Below are positions 1 to 10,577 of a DNA stretch of 64,000 nucleotides, piece by piece. Source of the stretch: Pyrenochaeta sp. MPI-SDFR-AT-0127 (taxonomy: Eukaryota > Ascomycota > Dothideomycetes > Pleosporales > Cucurbitariaceae). Numbering within the stretch: the first letter of the stretch is position 1; each line of letters begins with the position of its first letter. The notes below the pieces were generated by a model. It was not told where the DNA came from. It made no database searches and was given only the letters and a program-made list of their open reading frames with translations. A program made the translations under genes and the position numbers. The stretch lies in the NCBI GenBank assembly GCA_020747015.1, contig JAGTJM010000012.1:248001-312000 (forward strand), written 5' to 3'.

Positions 1-959
1 CAGTCTTGGTTCCCTTTTTGGTTCGCATTACTCTATGCAGTTGGCAACTTTAATCTGAAGAGGTGGCTAGATCTCCCGCTCCCAGGGCACACAAGGTCTA
101 AATACTGGCCAGTGCTCTCATACTTGATACTGCATCCGCTTAAGACTTTTCGCATCGAACTACTCCTCACCATTTACCAGCCCTAGACCGTAAAGATCTC
201 TGCCCCACGTGCCCCACCACAACATTATTTTCAATAACAGTCGGATGGTTTTATTGTTTCAGTGGATCTTTGCATAACTGCATATAGGAGCTTCATAACG
301 TAGCACGTGTACAGATATGCTGTCAAACGCAATCAAGGCCTTTCGGGTATCGGATGGAACCATCAATTCGCATCTCAAGCCATGTTCGATTACGCCTTCT
401 GACTTGGAATTTGAAGTCAAGGAGTCAATTTTGACAATCGATTCAAGATTAATGTTCCCACATTCGCCTTTGCGGTCCATTTTTCATCTCTAAATACCCT
501 AGCGAACGGGGCGTCTCACACACATTGCATCGGCTGTGTTCCTGGATAACCACCACCCCGCAACCGGTTGTATTCAGCGTTAAGAGCTGCATCCGCCATG
601 CAGCAATATTGCCGTGCAAATCATCATCACCCCTTGTCTCCAGGTGTTTAAACCCGAGGTACCGATGACCAGGGAGTCAATGCACAGCATTCTACGCGAA
701 CAACACCACCTTGGTGCCCATACAAATATTGGTCAAGCAATACGACATGTCAGGCACCATAATCACTGAGGATTGTCGCGTCAGGCGTAATGTCAGCATC
801 GCGTCAGGTTCACTTTGTGCCTGCATATCCGGCATATTGCAGAGAGAGAATTTTGGACCGCCCCAGAGGAAGTGAAGAGACATTCTTGAACATAAAACAG
901 CTACTGAATGCTTTCGCAGCAACAGCAATTCAGTCTATTGCTAGGTCATCTTGTCAAAC
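1..959. other. Intergenic / promoter of GMC oxidoreductase
   Basis: No protein-coding frame is recognised here. Small ORFs on both strands (for example 73 codons on the minus strand, 259-480) show no family motif. The right end holds the upstream region and 5' leader of the oxidoreductase starting at 960. Confidence 0.5.
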
Positions 960-2972
960 ATGGCTCGCCTTCCTTTCCTAGCGTCGGTTCTTGCATTGCT
1001 GAGCCTGAAAGCCGTGACAGCAGCATCCATCAACAACAAGACTTATGAATACATTGTTGTCGGATCTGGGCCTGGCGGTTCGCCCCTTGCAGCCAATCTC
1101 GCCAGAGCCGGCCATTCAGTCCTTCTTGTTGAAGCTGGAGACGACCAAACGGAGAATGTTAATGTCTCGCAATGGATCAACTTCAATGCTGCTGGCAATG
1201 ATCCCGCAACTCGATGGGACTTCTTTGTGCGCCACTCGGATGATGATGAGCGAGAAGCGAGGTATAAGCACAGGACATGGCGCAAATCAGATGGAGGTTT
1301 CTATGTGGGCATTGAGCCTCCCAAAGACGCGCAGCCTCTCGGCATTGTAAGAACTTCCCCGAAAGCTCAAACAAACTGGTACTGACTTTTTTCCACTTCA
1401 GTATTATCCGCGGGCAGGAACTTTAGGCGGTTGTGCGATGCACAATGGATGTAAGACCTAGTACTCACATCGGTACAAAAACTAAGATTTCCTACAGGCT
1501 TGACCATGAATCCCAACGATGCTGACTGGGCCGAAATTGCCAAAATAACCGGAGATAAATCCTGGTCACACGAGAATATGAGGAAGTACCTTGTGAAACT
1601 TGAAAGGGTGCACTACAACAGTACCTCCAAGCATGGCAACAACGGCTGGCTTGACATGACGATGCTCGATCCTGGCTACACCAGTAGCGCGGATGCGAAA
1701 CAGCTCAGTGAGCTTGCTGCACAAGCTGCTGGCTACGAAATCACTGCTACTTCTAATCTCCTTCAAAGAGATATGAACGGGAACCAACCTAACCGTGACA
1801 ATCTTGTTGGCCCTTTTGGAGGGGTCAGCCACATTAACCCGAATGGACGCCGGTCATCTCCTGGGTACTACGCCCGAGACACTGCCAATGAGGGCAAGTA
1901 CCCCCTGACTATCTCCTTGGACACCCTTGCAACGAAGATCCTCTTTGACAAGTCCAGTCGGAAGCCCAAGGCAATTGGTATCGAATATCTACAAGGCAAG
2001 AGTCTTTACAGCGCAGACCCTCGCTACAATGCCGCAGATAAGGGCACTGCTGGCAAGGTCTTTGCATCCAAGGAGGTGATAATCTCAGGAGGCGCCTTCA
2101 ACTCGCCACAACTGCTTCTGCTTTCCGGCATTGGTCCTTCGAAGCAACTTAAAAAATTTAACATTCCCCTTGTGGTAGATTTGCCAGGCGTTGGGCGGTC
2201 CGTAGCTGATAACTACGAGGCCGGCATTTTGTCATTAGGCAAGCGTGCGGTAACTGGTATGTCGGAGATCTTTCCCAACTTTTGGAAAACGTCTCAGGGG
2301 GCAATTCGGGACATTTACATGTGGTGTGGCTCGTTCGCGTTCGAAGGGTTCTGGCCTGGGTAAGGAAAACTGAATTCTACACTATCCCTCAATAATACTA
2401 ACATCTATTACAGCTTCCCTAACCTTCCCCCACACTTCAATGAAACGTATGGACCGAGTCAATATGAGTGCGCCCTCGTACACATGAATCCTCGCTCACA
2501 AGCTGGTGTGGTCGAGCTTCGATCCGCCAACCCACGCGATGTTCCAGCTATCAACCTCAACTTTTTCAAAGAGGCAGGCTCCGACAAAGATATTCAAGCA
2601 ATCTACGAAGGCATAGAGTGGGTGCGATCTTGGCTATCAAAGGTTGACCCCTCGGCACCCAACTCCCTCGCACCATTCAAAGAACTTCATCCATGTGAAG
2701 GCGAGATCGGCAAACAGAACTGCACTGTTGCGTCGCAGAAGACATATCTTAAGGAGCAGGCATATAGTCACCATGCAAGCAGTAGCTGCAGGATCAGTGC
2801 CGATAGCGACAAATTCGCCGTATTGGACAGCAAGTTTCGCGTTCGAGGCGTGTCGGCTTTGAGGGTTGTGGATGCCAGCAGCTTCCCAAAAGTACCAGGC
2901 GGGTTTCCAGTACTTCCCACCATGATGATCAGTGAGAAAGCAACAGAGGATTTGCTTGCGGAAAAATACTAG
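960..2972 (+). CDS. Secreted GMC family FAD oxidoreductase
   Basis: Four exons: 960-1346, 1402-1450, 1498-2359, 2414-2972, giving 618 aa. The start is the ATG at 960; the frame is open slightly upstream but has no earlier ATG. Residues 1-20 form a hydrophobic signal peptide ending in a Val-Thr-Ala-Ala type cleavage site. The FAD-binding Rossmann motif (VVGSGPGGSPLAANLARAG) follows at about 27-50, then the GMC segment PRAGTLGGCAMHNG, the second signature GGAFNSPQLLLLSGIGP, and a C-terminal domain with HHASSSCR and VVDASSFPKVPGG. These enzymes oxidise alcohols or sugars with FAD outside the cell or on the secretory route. At the usual second catalytic His/Asn position the motif reads GGFPVLP, with Phe by eye alignment, so the substrate cannot be named. 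The splice joins restore all family motifs without frameshift. Confidence 0.9.
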
Positions 2973-3428
2973 TTGAATCCACGAGTACCCCTTTTGTAGG
3001 TCTGAAAGTGTGGTCTAGAGGCTTTCGATGGGTCGTGGATTACCTGGCCTACATAAATACAATGCACCGAAGGCATACAGGCTCTACTATGAATGATTTC
3101 TTATCCATCAGCTTTTTTCTGCAGTCTACCATGTTTGATTCAGGTATCCCTCAGGGGAAGGGGGATACGTAGCATTCAGTTTACTCTATGCTTATAACGT
3201 TATCAAAGTAGGTCTAATCAACATGATTGAGTTGACCAAGTGTAATACAAACATCCACAGACGTCTTGAGTCGCTGCCCCTCTAATTTGGATACTCGCAA
3301 GAATATCGAAGCCTCTCTGAACCAGGCGCTCGATCGAGTATATACACTCCGCTGCGGCGACGTAGGCCGACACGATTCCAGCATTCGCATGTATGCCTTA
3401 TGGGTTTGACATCTTTTACAGAAGAGTT
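2973..3428. other. Convergent intergenic region
   Basis: This lies between the ends of the oxidoreductase (plus) and the HET gene (minus). It probably contains both 3' UTRs. No ORF or repeat of note was seen. Confidence 0.5.
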
Positions 3429-5276
3429 CTATAAAAGATATATGTCCTGCTCTTTGACATCCCAATCTACCCAATCTTTACTTTCCTCAGCCCCAAGAAC
3501 ATGCAAGAAAAGCCTGCCCCAGTCTTTTTGCATGAATGGGCTTTTGCCAATGAGACATGTTGCGCCTAAGTGTGTGTAATAGTCCTCTCTGGGTGATTTT
3601 CTTAGGATGCAAGGAAATGTGCAACCGAATATGATGGCACACGTATCTCCTACTTCAGCAACGGCAGGGGCTAAGCCCATGTATCCGCGTTTCGTAAGAA
3701 TGAACTTGTATTCGGAAGCTCTCGATATCATAGACTGGAAGAAGAGACTCGAATTCCCATCTGCATAGTCTGTTTCGGAACGTGAACTCTGGGATTCGTT
3801 TTCTTGATCATCCTCGAGCCCCGCGTCGAGTACGAATGCCGCTCTGGCCCTTTCCCACTGGTGCCATTCTCCAATGTACTCACCACGGCACAACGCATCG
3901 AGAAATGCATTGCGTCGATATTTCCTTTCATAGGGATTCCCTCTTGCCACCAGTTTTACAGTATCCCAGATTTCGCTGATCATTCCGGGTGTGGTTGAAT
4001 CCATGTCAAGAAGATCCGAGACATAGTCGACAACGTCCATAGTGATGCCTTCAACATTCACCGTATCGCGGTCTACCACAATTGGTTTGCATATAGAGTT
4101 GACACGAGACTTCAGGGAAGACCTCTGGGATGATCTTTTAATACCTAGAGATGAGGTTGTGATCTCCCAGCGAGGTACCCATGAAGGTATACTCGATCCT
4201 GATGCACGGTCATAATGACTAACATAGTCTAGGATCTCAGAATCTCCGGACGATTGGATGTACTGAATTGCAAATAGTCTATAAACTTCCAGATAAGATT
4301 CGCTGTAATCGGGGTGTAGATCGATCCGACGTTCAGAACTTGGAGTCAACTCCATGAAAGCGTAAATTCTATCGCGTGGGTCTGTAAGCAGCAGAGATCT
4401 TCCTTCCTCAAGATCACACAGTAAAGATGGCGTATACCATATATCTTCCGTGAAGAGAGTGCACGCGAAGTTCTTGTGCCGATATTTATAAGCCGTTGAA
4501 TGTGCCGATATCGATAAAGAATGCATATCTCTTGTATAAAATGCTCTGGAAGCTCGCATGGTCAGCCATGGATATGCCCTCATTAAATGTTCCCAGCTAA
4601 ATTCGACCTCCCCCCAGATAACTCGGCCGTCCTGAGCAAATGCGGCTTCTCGCACAACCCAACCGCGATCGAACCAGTCTTGCCCGAGTAGCTTGGATAA
4701 GGACTTCCACCGCGGGTCAACCAAGATAGGATCATCTTTATGTGGGTAAGGAAATGAATTCCAAGTCATGTCGATGTGTTTGCAGGTCTCATCAATCATC
4801 TGGTTGATTTCGTCCAAGAGCGAGACGACACGCGGACCATGATCACCGGCATCAGATCCCAAGCAGATAAGGACACGCTTTGCTTTACGGTATATATTGC
4901 CCATGGCGGCAACTTGATGTCCTTTCTCTTCAAGATTACTTTGGTTGATACAAATCGAGTCTGCCCATAGTCTGCGCGGAGCATCCGAGAATCGGATGCG
5001 TTGTAGCGCGCGAGAGAGATTATTGGTGATCATCATAACCTGTCCGTCGCAGATGATTTCTTGGTCTTTGATGTTACTTCCCCACACATATGATATGGCT
5101 TCGAAACTCTCTTCTGTCAAGCGTGCGGTGCACAGATTGCATATGAGAGGATCGCTTCCCGTGCCAGGCTGGAGGGTGAGGTAGCGGAACACGTCGCCTT
5201 GAGGAAGCTCATCGTAGTGGTAGGCGTCTTGCTCGAACAGCTCAGTTTTCATCGGTGACTTCTCAATCCGGCTCAT
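3429..5276 (-). CDS. Heterokaryon incompatibility (HET) domain protein
   Basis: A single uninterrupted frame encodes 615 aa. I chose the ATG at 5276 because the three codons before it begin with TTG. The HET domain lies in the N-terminal third: FEAISYVWGS at about 60-70, then LWADSICINQ and the stretch ending MGNIYRKAKRVLICLG. Fungal HET domains are TIR-related signalling modules that can trigger cell death when non-self is sensed during hyphal fusion, and many family members have unknown partners. The C-terminal half has no NACHT, WD40 or ankyrin repeats that I can see, so it is a stand-alone HET protein. The absence of introns is common in this family. The allelic specificity and the partner cannot be read from the sequence. 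Confidence 0.9.
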   Translation of the reverse strand: MSRIEKSPMKTELFEQDAYHYDELPQGDVFRYLTLQPGTGSDPLICNLCTARLTEESFEAISYVWGSNIKDQEIICDGQVMMITNNLSRALQRIRFSDAPRRLWADSICINQSNLEEKGHQVAAMGNIYRKAKRVLICLGSDAGDHGPRVVSLLDEINQMIDETCKHIDMTWNSFPYPHKDDPILVDPRWKSLSKLLGQDWFDRGWVVREAAFAQDGRVIWGEVEFSWEHLMRAYPWLTMRASRAFYTRDMHSLSISAHSTAYKYRHKNFACTLFTEDIWYTPSLLCDLEEGRSLLLTDPRDRIYAFMELTPSSERRIDLHPDYSESYLEVYRLFAIQYIQSSGDSEILDYVSHYDRASGSSIPSWVPRWEITTSSLGIKRSSQRSSLKSRVNSICKPIVVDRDTVNVEGITMDVVDYVSDLLDMDSTTPGMISEIWDTVKLVARGNPYERKYRRNAFLDALCRGEYIGEWHQWERARAAFVLDAGLEDDQENESQSSRSETDYADGNSSLFFQSMISRASEYKFILTKRGYMGLAPAVAEVGDTCAIIFGCTFPCILRKSPREDYYTHLGATCLIGKSPFMQKDWGRLFLHVLGAEESKDWVDWDVKEQDIYLL

Positions 5277-5696
5277 TGTGGACAAATTACCATAGCTGAT
5301 TCGAGACAGTGTGATGTCGAACGCGGTGACTATTATTAGGCAGAAGGCTGCTGCGCTTGGCTACATCAGCCTCACCCCCACCTGGGTCGCCTGATGGATG
5401 AAGTAGTAGACACAGCTTGCTGTGAAACATGTTGAGGCAAATCGTGTTGTTCTTCAGCAACAATTTCAAGCTTTCGAGTACCTTTCTTTACACGTGTTCT
5501 TCGCGCTAGTTCGGTATCGGTCTTAGTAGCCACATGTTACCTGGTCTTGTGCCTGAGATGCGATGTGGTACTGTGCGCATGCAACGCTACGTGACGGTAA
5601 GTCTGAGGTATACACAAACGTATCTCGATCGTTTCATATTGTCACTCTAGTCTATGCGCTCTCTCTGCTCGTACTCTATATATTTCATCTTATAGA
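5277..5696. other. Intergenic, HET gene promoter
   Basis: Upstream region of the minus-strand HET gene and 3' side of the minus-strand hydrolase gene. No supported gene. The short open frame at 5287-5469 (minus) has no recognisable content. Confidence 0.45.
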
Positions 5697-6857
5697 TCAT
5701 TTTCTTGTCGAGTCCTGCGCCACAATGTCTCTCACGTATTCTACTACCTTTTCCGCAACAGGAACGCCATGTCTAATACAAAATCCATGCGGCCACCCTT
5801 CTCTGTCATCAATCTCCATCAGTGGCTTCCAGCTATCAATCAGGCCATCGACTTCCTCAACTCTTCCATAATTGATTCGGCCACGACTGTTGATAAGGGC
5901 ATCTCTGGTCGCGTCTGCAACCCAGTGATCTTTCCGGCCGAACAGGAACCGTAGGATTGGCCGAGGATGAGGATGCTTTGACGCTGGCTCAGAAGCAGCC
6001 GCGCCCCAGATCTCTTCGTCCCAAATGTCGGTGTCGATCTGGAACATCTCGTCGCGCGCCATGTGCAACGCTTGCTGAATACCAAATGGCGATTTGACAA
6101 AGGAAGCGGTAGTGTGCGCTGCCTCCTCTGGAAAGCCCATGACGGCACTTACGAGCTTAGTCACTAGTGATAAAGGCAGAATGAAAGTCAAAAAGCTAAC
6201 TAGTATCGATGCGAAGACAGCGAAATTGGAGTTCTTTAGGAAAGGCTGTTGCGTGGTTAGCATGTTGTTTCTCGAGCACCGCCTCTCAAGGCTGGTAAGA
6301 TGATGTCTAGAGGCGTCACCTACACTCGCTTTCATCCCGCTCTCACTCCTCGCAATGTCCACAACCGTAGGGAACAAGCCCACAGCACCCACGATCCTTG
6401 TTTCGAAATCTTCTCCCGCTAAGCCATGCGCTCTCAAACGTCGAATAATCTCAAGGGAAATATACGATCCGACAGAATGCCCCACCAGAATCACTCTAAC
6501 GTCCCTTCCCCCATTATCTTTCACTTCTTCCACTAGTTCTGTGAGCTCATCCTCGGAATGTCGAATCTGGTCTTGAAGTCCATATGGTGGTTGTTTCCGC
6601 CACTTCATCGTTTTAATCTCTGAAGTGTTTATCTCAAAGCCTGACAGACTTCTTCCATACACTTGATACTCAATATCACTACTTGATGCTGTATTATGAC
6701 TTAACAAGCCGTATAAATGTGTCAGGAAAGTACGGTAGTATTCCACAAGCCCAGGATTTCCGGTGACGAAGTAGATAACATAAGTTCTAGAAGCGGCCTT
6801 CTTCCCCGGTTCCGGCGGTGTGCGGAGATGTATAGTTGACGAAGGGGAGGCCGGCAT
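5697..6857 (-). CDS. Lipid droplet-associated hydrolase-like protein (DUF2305)
   Basis: A single exon of 386 aa from an ATG at 6857. It has an alpha/beta-hydrolase layout: an opening strand with YVIYFVTGNPGLVEYY at about 26-42, where the GNPG motif is typical of the LDAH family, the nucleophile elbow VILVGHSVGSYI at about 120-132, and a late segment with an Asp (FGRKDHW) and a His (GWPHGFCIRHG) suited to complete a triad. A hydrophobic stretch in the middle (about 210-235) may anchor it to lipid droplets or ER. Family members bind lipid droplets and influence turnover of sterol or triacylglycerol esters, though their enzymatic activity is debated. Length agrees with fungal homologues. Function is assigned by motif only. 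Confidence 0.85.
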   Translation of the reverse strand: MPASPSSTIHLRTPPEPGKKAASRTYVIYFVTGNPGLVEYYRTFLTHLYGLLSHNTASSSDIEYQVYGRSLSGFEINTSEIKTMKWRKQPPYGLQDQIRHSEDELTELVEEVKDNGGRDVRVILVGHSVGSYISLEIIRRLRAHGLAGEDFETRIVGAVGLFPTVVDIARSESGMKASVGDASRHHLTSLERRCSRNNMLTTQQPFLKNSNFAVFASILVSFLTFILPLSLVTKLVSAVMGFPEEAAHTTASFVKSPFGIQQALHMARDEMFQIDTDIWDEEIWGAAASEPASKHPHPRPILRFLFGRKDHWVADATRDALINSRGRINYGRVEEVDGLIDSWKPLMEIDDREGWPHGFCIRHGVPVAEKVVEYVRDIVAQDSTRK

Positions 6858-7252
6858 CTCGGGTAAGTAAGGAATCGTTGCGTTGTTGAGATGGGAGGAA
6901 CAAGGTAAGTGGAAAGTGCACCTGTTGGGGAGTTTTGATAGCTCAGACGGGCTAGGCTCAAAAGGGGTTTATCACGCTATTCTGGTTTCGGCAAGGCGCA
7001 TTTATGAAGAAATCCTTGGGAAGTTTACAGGCATCACATCAAGCAAGCCGTAGAATTATGCCTTCCTTCCAATGTACCGAGGCGGGGCATAAACAGTTGT
7101 ATGCGCAACAGCTATATAGTCTATAGGGTATCAAGGATCGCTGTCAGCTACTTATAGACTTCTCTTTGCTGTTTCATTCGTCCATTGTCCTCGCTCTACA
7201 ATATACCATCGTAGGCCTCATGAACCAAGCCGTGATATATTCGTCTGTTACT
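6858..7252. other. Intergenic, hydrolase promoter
   Basis: This sits between the hydrolase start (minus) and the phosphatase stop (minus). It would hold the promoter of the former and the 3' UTR of the latter. Nothing else was seen. Confidence 0.45.
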
Positions 7253-10252
7253 CTAATCATTCAAAAACATCTCAATAACGTCCACCATTCTCTCCTTCTT
7301 CACCGCTTTCTCTTTCTCTTTTGTCCTTGCCGCTTCCTTTGATCGAAACAATACATCTGCAAACACGACTGCATAGTTTCTCACAATGAGCTGCCTGATT
7401 GCAATCTCAGGCACTTTACTCAATGTGCGTCTCCGTACCTTTGCTTGTGGTGAAGCAGGGAGGTCAACGCTGGTGCGTGGCGTATCTGGTTTGGGCTTGG
7501 AAGCCTCCGTGATCTGGTTGGCAATGTTTTGCAAGAACGAAAGTATGAGAAGAAACGAAGCGTTATGGCTTGGTGTGGTGGCCAAAATCTCGAGGACCGC
7601 CATTTTTTGGTCATCCGAGGAGATGTGCTGCCTGGACTTCTCGCGCGTGACGATGCCTTCTTCTACTTTCTCCCAGAGGCTCTTGGTGATGACACCGTCT
7701 GTAAGACTGGACAGGAATGTTATTAGAACTTCGGTCAGCAGCTCAAGTCGGACTTTCGTCTGAGTTTCTGGGGCGAAGGCGTCGGCAAAAGGTGTGTCAC
7801 AGTCAAGCGCATCGTAGAGGTCGGCAAGCTCGTCTTCATGTCCTTGTGCTTGGTTTACAGCCCCCACGAGTGATTTGACAAAGGGATATCCGGCGTTATC
7901 CTGCCAAGGCGGCCGTTCCTCGCCGTTGTTTATCATTTCCCATTCAGCCAACGTGCGTTCGGTCATATCTTCTATCGCCTCCGTCAGCCGAAATATCTCG
8001 CGAGGCACGCTCCATTTTACCTCGTCGCGACTCGGTATCTGATGCTGAAGCTTCCTGATACCGCCCTCTGGAATTTTGATCAATTTGTCGATAGATCGAG
8101 TGAGTGCGGATTGTAGCCAATGTGCCCGAATGGGTAGGAAGTGGTCGCGGCCATTCTCGACGCGAAGCACAAGGACTTCGTCAAGCAGAGCGTCCCCTTC
8201 GTTCAGGTTACGCACTGCGCTGATGTTGTCAATCTTGAGTTTCAGCTCGGCGTTGATTACATCTGCAGGCTCAAGAGTGAATTGTTCGTGAACATCGTCC
8301 GGACTCGTCTTTTCTCGCTTGTCTGGTTCTCTATCATATGTGACACTTAGCCATGGCGGCAATGGACCCGCTTGTTGGTCTTGGTCAACTGGGCGATCTG
8401 CGAAGCCAAAGGTTGCTGGTACTCGCCCTGTATTGGCAATGGTAATATTCCGCTTCTTCGACTTTGTGAATTTGACATCACCAAAGTCTACGCCTTCGAA
8501 AGCGCTATCAGTCTTTTCATTCTCCTCTGGTGACAGAGACCCTGTCGTGCGATCGACAACCACTGCTATTGATGGTCGGCCTTCATTCTCTTGCCTGTCG
8601 AGTTCACGGGCTACTTCAGCGTGAATCGCGGTCTTCAAGTCAGGGACCACAGCGTCGTAGCTCAGCGAAAATACTGCATCAAGAGGCTTATGGTCTGAAC
8701 TGAGTATGCGCATGTGAGTTGTGTAATACTCAAGCAGTATCTCAGCAGACAGATCGTCCTGTGTGGTAATTGGCTCAGGCTCTGGGTCTTCATTCGCAGC
8801 TAAGTCATCGTAGGTATCGCCGTCGGTATCCGGATCGTAGTCATACAACACATCATCATCTCCGGGCATGTCCATGCCCTTTGACTTCATCTCTTCGTCT
8901 CTTTTACGAGCCTCACCTTGCTCCTTCACTTTAACATCGTATCGCTGTTTCGCTGCTCGGGTCCGGTAGATAATGCGGTCACACCAACTAGGACATCGGC
9001 GCTTCTCACTCGAGTCAAAGACTCCGACTTTGCCAATGTCGTACTTGTAGGATGGCAAAAATCGTATTGGGCCTTCTTGCCAGCCATCAGAAAATGCTTT
9101 CCCGGTTTTCATCTGCTGACGTAGCTCATCGTGCGGCAGTAGAGAAGTAATAGTGGTCTGTAGTGAAGCAGGATCTAGGTCTGGGGGTAGTGGTACGGCA
9201 TCGCTTGATGCCTCGGAGGAGTTCTTCGAATCATATCCCGAATCGCCAGAAGTCGAAGGTCGGCCGTCACTGTCATGATCCATGTTCTTCGTATGTACAG
9301 TGAGCAACCGTCGCACGTCATCACCAGGCATACCTTCAAGGCGGTAATTCAGGTCGCCAAACCAAAAAGCAAACTCCTCGCTACCCAGCCCTTCACTTAT
9401 GCTCTGCGTTCCGCTCAAGGGATCCACGATCGGGTCGAAGCGGGTTCGCGAATTGATTTGTGCAGCGTCCCAATTTCTACGATCAAGGGATGCTTTATCG
9501 GCGCCGGCTGCCAAGTGAGAATTGATGAAGACGAGGCGTGTCGTTTCGCCTAGAACAATACGGGCTGTTACAGCACCCTTGTTTCCCATGTAACCCATAA
9601 GCCCAGTCCCTACGCTGGTTGTACTGACGTTTTTGATCTGGGGAAAGACATCGGGCGAAGCATAGATGACCAACCACAGCCCAATTAATTGCTGTTCGGC
9701 TACCAGCTGATATCCTTTAGGAAGTGCCCCCTCGAGAGATGCCTTCCATTTATTCGCAACAGAGGGGTCTGTGTAAGGCCTCAGGGCTTCTGCGGCAGAT
9801 GTGATGTCAACAATCTCCTGCAGGCCTAGGACATAGAGGTCAACCTCTTCCTCTCCAGGCACACATCCAGCATCATGGTGAGGAATTGTGGGTGCATATC
9901 TTGCATGCCTTGCCTCCTGTGAGGCCACGCTCTCCCTGTCCCCTTTGTCAAGCTCTCCAGGATTCAACACTCCAAGTCCTGCCAGAGCCTCTTCGACGCC
10001 CTTCCCTCGAATGAACCACCCGCATACATCCTGTTCCGTGCCCTTCTGCGCGGCAGTGTTCCAACTCCCGACTTTGATGCGGATATTGCGGGGTCGCGTG
10101 TATTCGGCTCTGCGCTCGTACAAGATTTGCGACAGCGAAGCCTGGTGGGTTGTGATGGATGCCTGGCTTGGGGACCGTTTATCAGGAAATGCACCTGGTA
10201 TTTTTGCGTCCAGGCGCTCCGTGGAGCGGACAGAGGATGCGTCGGGAGCCAT
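7253..10252 (-). CDS. OCRL/INPP5-type inositol polyphosphate 5-phosphatase
   Basis: An intronless frame of 999 aa with ATG at 10252. The 5-phosphatase (exonuclease-endonuclease-phosphatase fold) domain spans about 60-525: VGSWNTAAQKG, GLQEIVDI (metal ligand Glu), NSHLAAG, WFGDLNYRL, the substrate-binding FLPSYKYD, CPSWCDRI and SSDHKPLDAVF. Two acidic or serine-rich insertions interrupt it (about 330-365 and 455-500). An ASH-like beta domain follows (FGDVKFTKSKKRNITIANTG), then a C-terminal RhoGAP-like helical region at about 730-960, where I see no arginine finger. This order matches OCRL/INPP5B, which remove the 5-phosphate of PI(4,5)P2 and PI(3,4,5)P3 on endosome and Golgi membranes. It lacks the Sac1 domain of synaptojanins. 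It is head-to-head with DCP1 across 325 bp. Confidence 0.93.
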   Translation of the reverse strand: MAPDASSVRSTERLDAKIPGAFPDKRSPSQASITTHQASLSQILYERRAEYTRPRNIRIKVGSWNTAAQKGTEQDVCGWFIRGKGVEEALAGLGVLNPGELDKGDRESVASQEARHARYAPTIPHHDAGCVPGEEEVDLYVLGLQEIVDITSAAEALRPYTDPSVANKWKASLEGALPKGYQLVAEQQLIGLWLVIYASPDVFPQIKNVSTTSVGTGLMGYMGNKGAVTARIVLGETTRLVFINSHLAAGADKASLDRRNWDAAQINSRTRFDPIVDPLSGTQSISEGLGSEEFAFWFGDLNYRLEGMPGDDVRRLLTVHTKNMDHDSDGRPSTSGDSGYDSKNSSEASSDAVPLPPDLDPASLQTTITSLLPHDELRQQMKTGKAFSDGWQEGPIRFLPSYKYDIGKVGVFDSSEKRRCPSWCDRIIYRTRAAKQRYDVKVKEQGEARKRDEEMKSKGMDMPGDDDVLYDYDPDTDGDTYDDLAANEDPEPEPITTQDDLSAEILLEYYTTHMRILSSDHKPLDAVFSLSYDAVVPDLKTAIHAEVARELDRQENEGRPSIAVVVDRTTGSLSPEENEKTDSAFEGVDFGDVKFTKSKKRNITIANTGRVPATFGFADRPVDQDQQAGPLPPWLSVTYDREPDKREKTSPDDVHEQFTLEPADVINAELKLKIDNISAVRNLNEGDALLDEVLVLRVENGRDHFLPIRAHWLQSALTRSIDKLIKIPEGGIRKLQHQIPSRDEVKWSVPREIFRLTEAIEDMTERTLAEWEMINNGEERPPWQDNAGYPFVKSLVGAVNQAQGHEDELADLYDALDCDTPFADAFAPETQTKVRLELLTEVLITFLSSLTDGVITKSLWEKVEEGIVTREKSRQHISSDDQKMAVLEILATTPSHNASFLLILSFLQNIANQITEASKPKPDTPRTSVDLPASPQAKVRRRTLSKVPEIAIRQLIVRNYAVVFADVLFRSKEAARTKEKEKAVKKERMVDVIEMFLND

Positions 10253-10577
10253 GGCGGGGGCCAGCGGAGGGGTGGCGGAGATGTGCAGGCGGGAATGCTG
10301 GAAGTGAAGGCTTTGTCAACCCATCCTGGTGGCCATGTATCCTGATTTAGCGGGCGAGTTGAGCCACACTTATCCTCACAGCAATGACGATAGAGAATGC
10401 TGCAAGGCCGATGACGACGGGCGGAGTGGCGGCCGCTGGCAGTAAGGCTGTGCGCCGGCCCAAGCTCCCTTTCTGCATCTGCAGGGACAACCAAAGCTCA
10501 CAGCGATCGCAAACAAAACAACGGCGCTGATCACCCGCTGCTACAGTTCCACACAGCCAGACCACAGCAACATCGCT
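10253..10577. promoter_or_regulatory. Bidirectional promoter, 5-phosphatase / DCP1
   Basis: 325 bp between two divergent start codons. It must contain both 5' leaders and a shared core promoter. No TATA box is obvious. Inference from geometry only. Confidence 0.5.

Noticed and set aside
259..480. 73-codon minus-strand ORF with ATG
   Set aside because: No family motif, no context, and such lengths arise by chance.
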